Shown one piece after another: positions 59,701-64,000 of a stretch of 64,000 nt of DNA (position 1 is the first letter of the stretch; every line of letters begins with the position of its first letter). The stretch is from Sva-07 sp963716095 (lineage in GTDB: Bacteria; Actinomycetota; Acidimicrobiia; Acidimicrobiales; Ilumatobacteraceae). A model generated the notes under the pieces. It did not search any database. It saw only the letters and a list, made by a program, of their open reading frames with translations, and was not told where the DNA came from. The stretch covers positions 744,001-808,000 of the forward strand of contig CAVQSV010000023.1 of NCBI GenBank assembly GCA_963716095.1, read 5' to 3'. The position numbers were made by a program, and so were the translations under genes.

Positions 59701-60146
59701 CGGCTGTGGCCGCAGTGCGCGGGTACACCCGCTACCGCGTCGATGGCGACACGATCTCGATCATCGATCGAGGCGGCATCTCTCGTGACATTCCGAGCCG
59801 TGTCGAGCGTGGTGCCCAGGTGCGCGGCACCAAGCACCGCGTGGCATCCGAGCGTGAGGTGCTCGTTGCGATCGGCCGAAGGGACGGACGCACGCTGGCG
59901 TTCGTGCCGGAGGTGAAGGGCAACGAGACCACCGGCATCACCCTGTTGCATCTGGCGTTGCACGATCGATTGCCCGCCGACGTCATGCGCGGCGTCCTGC
60001 AGGGCTACGACCGTCGCTATGACCGCCTCGTCGACTGGGTGACCGAGACCGAGGGGAGTTTCGACGAATCGTTGCTCGGTGAGCTCCCCGTCGCCGACCT
60101 GCTGATCGAGCCGATCTCCGACGCCGCTGATCACTGGCGTCGGTGA
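56790..60146 (+). CDS. Double-length glucosamine-6-phosphate synthase-like protein
   Basis: The 1118-residue protein begins MCGIIGIVSRP with the N-terminal nucleophile Cys of glutamine amidotransferases. About 130 extra helical residues follow before the glutaminase continues with RLEVRGRDSAGLH (near residue 160), GHTRWAS (near 252) and ALNGDVDNHADL (near 288). Two SIS sugar-isomerase domains come next, with SQSGTTTDTN (near 562), VASTKAFYAQ (near 616) and VVGNGPNK (near 687). A C-terminal region of about 260 residues after the second SIS domain includes KHQAKTVTVGISR and has no domain I recognise. Usual GlmS has about 600 residues. Position after glmM and before acpS suggests it makes glucosamine-6-phosphate from fructose-6-phosphate and glutamine. 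A different amino-sugar product cannot be excluded. Confidence 0.88.
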   Translation: MCGIIGIVSRPPTRATPDGAELAAGLDRAIDAAEAHDLVAGGQQARAVDDALRGLPGVLALVGHVDLVASITSRLDRLDAIALEAERRLDANTGDLDADELERANAELIDLKDALWAIRHDRLRTTREVQALAGRAAPASALGGYLAVQQAFSAIDRLEVRGRDSAGLHVFVWGHDIDGDVLDTLVAERGNDPLFQSGAVVAAGDCLSFVYKAAAEIGELGDNTAALRRALDADDLLRRALRSPSARVAILGHTRWASVGIISEPNTHPLNSYELEQPGGSTPPYVVAALNGDVDNHADLRLAHGLRIAPTITTDAKVIPALVARHAATAPLAEAFRRTVAEFEGSVAIGVASAEAPSQLFLALRGSGQGLYVGLGDDCFIVASEPYGVVEETARYVRLDGEQGGEIVALDGDRAGELGGIVRCAYDGSELPVTEADVTTAEVTTRDINRGDAPHFLLKEISEAPLSFAKTLRGKIVERDGVLRADVGERALPRDIAERLAAGTITRVRVIGQGTAAVAGQSTAAILDELTSAELVVDAITATELSGFGMRLDMSDTLAIAVSQSGTTTDTNRTVDLLRSRGAAVIGIVNRRSSDLTDKADGILYTSDGRDVEMSVASTKAFYAQVAAGALLSCAIAEAAGQGEPRRRSELLASLRELPDAMREVLTRRDIVADAARRLAPPKRYWAVVGNGPNKVAAEEVRIKLSELCYKSMACDSTEDKKHIDLSSEPLILVCAAGLVGSTADDVAKEVAIFTAHKATPIVVANDGETRYQAAATINVPPVDAALGFVLSAMVGHLFGYEAALAIDASAHPLREARETIEHLVAEQLSGDDVVARLGAELRHPVERFQDGLRSGLYDGHLEASTAARLYGLLRDVRSERPVEQYSQQSGKVGTPAALIDDLVGALTRAIEELTRPVDTIKHQAKTVTVGISRSDESVIDRPLVQAMLAAGAGRDVLSYRTLKVLADLDPAVAAVRGYTRYRVDGDTISIIDRGGISRDIPSRVERGAQVRGTKHRVASEREVLVAIGRRDGRTLAFVPEVKGNETTGITLLHLALHDRLPADVMRGVLQGYDRRYDRLVDWVTETEGSFDESLLGELPVADLLIEPISDAADHWRR

Positions 60147-60159
60147 GCGGGGCGCGGCG

Positions 60160-60531
60160 GTGGGTGTGATCGGGATCGGGGTCGACCTCGTCGACATCGA
60201 CCGGTTCAGACGATCGCTCGAACGGACCCCGTCGATGCGCACCCGCCTGTTCACCGAAGCCGAACTGGACTACGTCGCGCCGCAAGCCGACCCGGTACCG
60301 TCGCTCGCTGCCCGCTTTGCCGCACGCGAGGCAGCGATGAAGGCGCTGGGTGTCGGCCTCGGCGCATTCGGCTTTCACGAGGTGTGGGTCGACCGGGCCG
60401 CCTCGGGCCAGCCGTCGCTGGTCGTCACCGGTCGTGCCGAGGAGTTGGCGGCCGAGGCCGGCGTGGTGACCTGGCACCTGTCGCTGACCCACAGCGACCT
60501 CATCGCCGCTGCGTACGTCATCGCGTCCTGA
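60160..60531 (+). CDS. acpS: Holo-[acyl-carrier-protein] synthase
   Basis: The 123-residue enzyme transfers 4'-phosphopantetheine from CoA to ACP. Mg-binding Asp is in GIGVDLVDIDRFR and Glu in RFAAREAAMKALGVG (about residues 47-61). WHLSLTHSD is the third conserved motif. It starts at GTG 13 nt after the glmS-like gene, the same neighbourhood as in many actinobacteria. Confidence 0.95.
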   Translation: MGVIGIGVDLVDIDRFRRSLERTPSMRTRLFTEAELDYVAPQADPVPSLAARFAAREAAMKALGVGLGAFGFHEVWVDRAASGQPSLVVTGRAEELAAEAGVVTWHLSLTHSDLIAAAYVIAS

Positions 60532-60585
60532 TCCGACCGATTGCGCCCCACCCCGACTAGGAGTTGAGGTGCTTGCGCTGCGAAC

Positions 60586-62319
60586 ATGCTGGCCATGATC
60601 GAGGAGTTTCAGCAGGCTTGGGATGAACTGACCGCACCGGGGGCGCAGTTTGCGACCACGACGATCGACGTGCGGGGGGTGCCGATCAAGGTGTTCGAGT
60701 CCGCACTGCCGAGCATGCGCACCGTCTGGGAACTCGCACGCGGTTACGGCGACCGCGACTACGTCGTGTACGAGGACGAGCGGTTCACGTTTGCCGAGGC
60801 CGACGCCATCATCCGGGCGCTGGCCGCCCGGCTCGTCGACGAGCACGGCGTGCAGCCCGGCGACCGCGTTGCGCTGGCCATGCGGAACTACCCCGAGTGG
60901 GTCTTCGGCTACTGGGCGACGATCTCGATCGGGGCTGCAGTGGTCGGGATGAACGCCTGGTGGACCTCCGAGGAGATGAAGTACGGCCTGTCCGACTCGA
61001 CACCGAAGGTGCTGATCGCCGACGGTGAACGGGTCGAACGGTTGCTGCCCGTGCTCGACGAGCTGCGCGCCGACGCACCGCTGGCGTTGATGACCGTTCG
61101 CTACGACGGTGACCTTCCGGAGGGGGCCGAACGGTGGGAGGACGTGATCGATCCAGCATCGGCACCCGCCGAGCTGCCGAGCGTCGACATCGACCCTGAC
61201 GACGACGCGTGCATCTTCTACACCTCCGGCACCACCGGGTTCCCCAAGGGCGCGCAGTTGACCCATCGCGGTTCGGTGCACAACCTGCTCAACCTGGTGT
61301 TCATGACCACCGTGGCAGGTCTCGCTTCGGCCAAGGCCGGTGCCACGCCGCCGGCCGCCGCCACGGAAGCCGACGGGCAGCCGTCGCAGGCAGTGTTCAT
61401 GGCTCCGACGCCGCTGTTCCACGTGACGGCCAACAACTGCCTGTTGCACCCGGCGACGATCGCCGGCGGTCGGATCGTGTTCACCTACAAGTGGGACGCC
61501 GGTCGTGCACTCGAGCTGATCGAACGCGAAGGCGTCACCAACTTCTCCGGTGTGCCGACGATGAGCCGGGAGATGCTGATGCACCCCGATTGGGAGACAC
61601 GCGACACCTCGACGCTGGCCGGCATGGGCGGCGGCGGAGCGCCACTGCAACCCGACCTGGTCGACAAGATCGACAAGTCGCTCAAGGGCGGCGCGCCGAG
61701 CACCGGCTACGGGCTCACCGAGACCCACGGCATCGTCACCGCCAACTCGGGCAGCCTGTACGTCGCCAAGCCGTCGTCGTGCGGACGGGTCGTGCCGACC
61801 TTGGAGGCCAAGCTCGTCGACGAGAACGACAACGAGGTTCCGGCGGGTCAGCCCGGTGAACTGTGCGTTCGAGGCGCGATCGTGATCAAGGGATATCTCA
61901 ATCGGCCGGAGGCGACCGCTGACTCGATTCGCGACGGATGGTTCCACACCGGCGACGTCGCCACCATCGACGAGGACGGGTTCGTGTTCATCGTCGATCG
62001 CATCAAGGACATGGTGCTGCGCGGTGGTGAGAACGTCTACTGCTCCGAGGTCGAAGCAGCGATCTACGAACTCGACGGCGTCGCAGAAGCCGCAGTGTTC
62101 GGCGTGCCCGACGACCGCCTCGGCGAGATCGTCGGAGCGGCGATCGTGCTCTCGCCTGGCGCTTCGATGACCGAGGAGCAACTGGTGGCAACGCTCGGTG
62201 AGCACCTGGCGAAGTTCAAGATCCCCGAGCGGGTGTGGTTCCTCAACGATTCGCTGCCGCGAAACGCCAACGGCAAGTTCGTCAAGCGTGATCTGAAGGA
62301 ATCGCTGCTCGGCAGCTGA
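60586..62319 (+). CDS. AMP-dependent acyl-CoA synthetase/ligase
   Basis: The 577-residue enzyme has YTSGTTGFPKGAQ (about residues 211-223), YGLTETHG (about 370), the WFHTGDVATIDEDGF block, VDRIKDMVLRGGENVYCSEV and the C-terminal catalytic Lys in NANGKFVKRD. It is a fatty-acid or medium-chain acyl-CoA ligase type; substrate unknown. Residues about 235-260 contain an Ala/Pro-rich insertion after the ATP motif. It interrupts the usual acpS-nnr-alr order. It is only distantly like the other ligase at 44978. No strong Shine-Dalgarno; a second in-frame ATG lies 9 nt on. Confidence 0.92.
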   Translation: MLAMIEEFQQAWDELTAPGAQFATTTIDVRGVPIKVFESALPSMRTVWELARGYGDRDYVVYEDERFTFAEADAIIRALAARLVDEHGVQPGDRVALAMRNYPEWVFGYWATISIGAAVVGMNAWWTSEEMKYGLSDSTPKVLIADGERVERLLPVLDELRADAPLALMTVRYDGDLPEGAERWEDVIDPASAPAELPSVDIDPDDDACIFYTSGTTGFPKGAQLTHRGSVHNLLNLVFMTTVAGLASAKAGATPPAAATEADGQPSQAVFMAPTPLFHVTANNCLLHPATIAGGRIVFTYKWDAGRALELIEREGVTNFSGVPTMSREMLMHPDWETRDTSTLAGMGGGGAPLQPDLVDKIDKSLKGGAPSTGYGLTETHGIVTANSGSLYVAKPSSCGRVVPTLEAKLVDENDNEVPAGQPGELCVRGAIVIKGYLNRPEATADSIRDGWFHTGDVATIDEDGFVFIVDRIKDMVLRGGENVYCSEVEAAIYELDGVAEAAVFGVPDDRLGEIVGAAIVLSPGASMTEEQLVATLGEHLAKFKIPERVWFLNDSLPRNANGKFVKRDLKESLLGS

Positions 62320-62333
62320 CCCGGCGGGTTCGT

Positions 62334-62339
62334 TACGCT
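62334..62339 (+). promoter_or_regulatory. Leaderless-type -10 box of nnr
   Basis: TACGCT ends 7 nt before the GTG of nnr, which has no ribosome-binding site. Confidence 0.4.
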
Positions 62340-62346
62340 CTCGGCC

Positions 62347-63714
62347 GTGATTGCGATCGTGACGCCGGAGGAGATGCGAGCCATCGATGCTGCCGCGCCC
62401 GAACCGGTCGAGGAGTTGATCGATCGGGCGGCGCGGGCCACCGCCCAGGTCGCGCTCGCGATGCTCGGCGGCGCCTACGGCCGGGTCGTCGACGTCGTCG
62501 CCGGTGGCGGCAACAACGGTGCCGACGGTCGCGGCGCTGCGGCGTATCTCGAACGGCGAGGGGTCAAGGTCCGAGTGATCGACGCGGCCATGCGACCGCC
62601 GGTGTTGCCGGCGTGCGACCTCGTGATCGACGCCGCCTACGGCACCGGATTCCGAGGCGAGTGGATCGCCCCCGACGTCGTGTCGAACTCGGGTGGCCGG
62701 CCACTGGTGCTCGCCGTCGACATTCCCAGCGGCGTCGACGCGCTCACCGGCGAGGCGGGTCCCGGGGTGCTGGCCGCAGATCGCACGGTGACCTTCCAAG
62801 CGCTCAAGCCGGGTCTGCTCGTCGGTGACGGACGTGAGTTGAGCGGCGAGATCGACGTCGTCGACATCGGCCTCGACGTGTCGGGTGCGACGCAGCACCT
62901 CGTCGACGCAGGCGACGTGGCGGCCTGGTGGCCCCAACGAGCGTTCGACGCGCACAAGTGGAAAGGGGCTGTTCGTGTGATCGCCGGGAGCCCCGGCATG
63001 CTCGGCGCTGGTCGCCTCTGCGCTGAAGCTGCTGCGCGCTCGGGCGCTGGACTGGTGATGCTGTCGAGCCCTGGCATCGACCCCGATGCACGCAGCGAGA
63101 TCATCCAGCGCCGCATCCCTGCAAGCGACTTCCACGGCGAGGTGTTCAGCGACCTCGACCGGTTCGGTGCGCTGGTCATCGGACCGGGACTCGGACGCGA
63201 GGAAGGAGCTGTCGACTCCGCACGTGAGCTGATCGCCGACGCGACACTGCCGGTGGTGATCGACGGCGACGGGATCTTCGCTGCCGCGTGGAGCGCCGAT
63301 GGGGCGGCGCCGCTGCTGCGCCCCCGGGGCCGGCCGACCGTGATCACCCCGCACGACGGCGAGTACTCGCTGCTCGCAGGGCGCCCTCCGGGTGCCGACC
63401 GGGTCGCCGCGGCGCGGGAACTGGCTCGTGAGCTCGACGTGACCGTGCTGCTGAAGGGTCCGGCGACCGTGGTGGCGAACGCCAGTGGTGACGTGCTGGT
63501 GGTCGACCACGGCGACGAACGTCTGGCGACCGCCGGCTCCGGCGATGTGCTCGCCGGGATGATCGGCGCGTTGCTCGCCTCCGGCGTCGCGGCCGAACGT
63601 GCCGCAGCCGCAGCCGCATGGCTGCACGCTGATGCGGCTCGTCGAGGGCCTCGCCGTGGCCTGCTCGCGCGTGACATCGTCGAGTTGATCCCGGCGACGC
63701 TCGAGGCGCTGTGA
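62347..63714 (+). CDS. nnr: Bifunctional NAD(P)HX epimerase/dehydratase
   Basis: The 455-residue protein repairs hydrated NAD(P)H. The N-terminal YjeF-type epimerase (about residues 1-195) has VAGGGNNGADGRGAAAYL and DIPSGVDALTGE; the C-terminal dehydratase (about 205-455) has the ribokinase-like HKWKGAVRVIAGSPGMLGAG, TPHDGEYSLL and TAGSGDVLAGMIGALLASG motifs. It starts at GTG; its stop overlaps the GTG of alr. Confidence 0.95.
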   Translation: MIAIVTPEEMRAIDAAAPEPVEELIDRAARATAQVALAMLGGAYGRVVDVVAGGGNNGADGRGAAAYLERRGVKVRVIDAAMRPPVLPACDLVIDAAYGTGFRGEWIAPDVVSNSGGRPLVLAVDIPSGVDALTGEAGPGVLAADRTVTFQALKPGLLVGDGRELSGEIDVVDIGLDVSGATQHLVDAGDVAAWWPQRAFDAHKWKGAVRVIAGSPGMLGAGRLCAEAAARSGAGLVMLSSPGIDPDARSEIIQRRIPASDFHGEVFSDLDRFGALVIGPGLGREEGAVDSARELIADATLPVVIDGDGIFAAAWSADGAAPLLRPRGRPTVITPHDGEYSLLAGRPPGADRVAAARELARELDVTVLLKGPATVVANASGDVLVVDHGDERLATAGSGDVLAGMIGALLASGVAAERAAAAAAWLHADAARRGPRRGLLARDIVELIPATLEAL

Positions 63715-64000
63715 GCGAGCTCCACGCTGCCAGCCGATGGGCGTGGGTCGACGTCGACCACGAGGCGATTCGTCACAACGTCGACCACGTGCGGTCCGTG
63801 GTCTCGCCCAGCGCGCTCTGGGCCGTCGTGAAGGCGAACGGGTACGGCCACGGTGCCGTCGAGGTGGCCCGAACCGTGCTCGAAGCAGGGGCGGAGGGTC
63901 TGTGCGTCGCGTTGGTGCACGAAGCCGTCGAACTCCGCGACGCTGGGATCGACGCGCCGATCCTCGTGCTCAGCGAGCAGCCGAGCGACGTCGCCGACGA
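63711..64000 (+). CDS. alr: Alanine racemase, 5' part (3' end outside window)
   Basis: The first 96 codons are visible. They show the N-terminus of the PLP-dependent enzyme that makes D-alanine for the cell wall: WAWVDVDHEAIRHNV and the PLP-lysine motif ALWAVVKANGYGHGAVE. It starts at GTG overlapping the nnr stop by four bases, the common nnr-alr pair. The gene is cut by the window edge. Confidence 0.93.
   Translation, partial: MSELHAASRWAWVDVDHEAIRHNVDHVRSVVSPSALWAVVKANGYGHGAVEVARTVLEAGAEGLCVALVHEAVELRDAGIDAPILVLSEQPSDVAD

Overview
The window is one 64 kb stretch of a high-GC, C-ending-codon bacterial chromosome. It carries most of the bacterial transcription and translation core on the + strand, with small blocks of unrelated genes between the parts. 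NusG and L22 with long acidic extensions, leaderless-type start sites (TAnnnT 6-8 nt before the start codon), a DUF222/HNH nuclease gene and the overall protein character point to an actinobacterium. My best guess is class Acidimicrobiia (Ilumatobacter-like). That is recognition from memory, not a database search.

Layout. 1-2.3 kb: 3' end of an unknown gene, yajQ (-), tRNA-Tyr, a GNAT acetyltransferase (-). 2.5-8.5 kb: tRNA-Thr, tRNA-Met, tuf copy 1, rpmG, tRNA-Trp, secE, nusG, rplK, rplA, an inverted SHOCT-domain gene, rplJ, rplL. 8.6-16.4 kb: rpoB-rpoC. 16.4-23.8 kb: rpsL-rpsG, then a CBS-domain gene, a glutaminase-STAS gene (-) and a broken lipoprotein gene, then fusA, tuf copy 2, rpsJ and a strong terminator. 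23.8-27.4 kb: an HtrA-type protease, an alpha/beta hydrolase, an archaeal-type ATPase (-). 27.4-39.3 kb: rplC-rplD-rplW-rplB-rpsS-rplV-rpsC-rplP-rpmC-rpsQ-rplN-rplX-rplE-rpsN-rpsH-rplF-rplR-rpsE-rpmD-rplO-secY-adk. 39.3-48.1 kb: an accessory block (methyltransferase-like, TetR, GDT1-type exporter, amidohydrolase, DUF222/HNH, a decayed cyclase, an acyl-CoA ligase, an MFS exporter). 48.2-52.3 kb: infA-rpmJ-rpsM-rpsK-rpsD-rpoA-rplQ-truA. 52.3-54.3 kb: a PAS-GGDEF-EAL protein (-). 54.4-64 kb: rplM-rpsI, glmM, a double-length GlmS-like gene, acpS, an AMP ligase, nnr, and the start of alr.

The most striking observation is that both tuf copies need a +1 frameshift at the same base, between Ala175 and Leu176 of the G5 motif (SAL). 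The bases just downstream differ between the copies only at synonymous positions of the shifted frame. Neither copy reads as an intact EF-Tu without the shift. Either a T was inserted and spread by gene conversion and is bypassed by ribosomal frameshifting, or the sequence carries the same error twice. A second +1 offset lies in the acidic tail of rplV, and a -1 offset breaks the lipoprotein gene.

Other points of interest: infA appears to start at CTG behind a perfect Shine-Dalgarno. Ribosomal-protein operons share a promoter of the form TTGGAn-17-TAGCAT/TATCAT. The GlmS-like protein is 1118 residues, almost twice the usual length.
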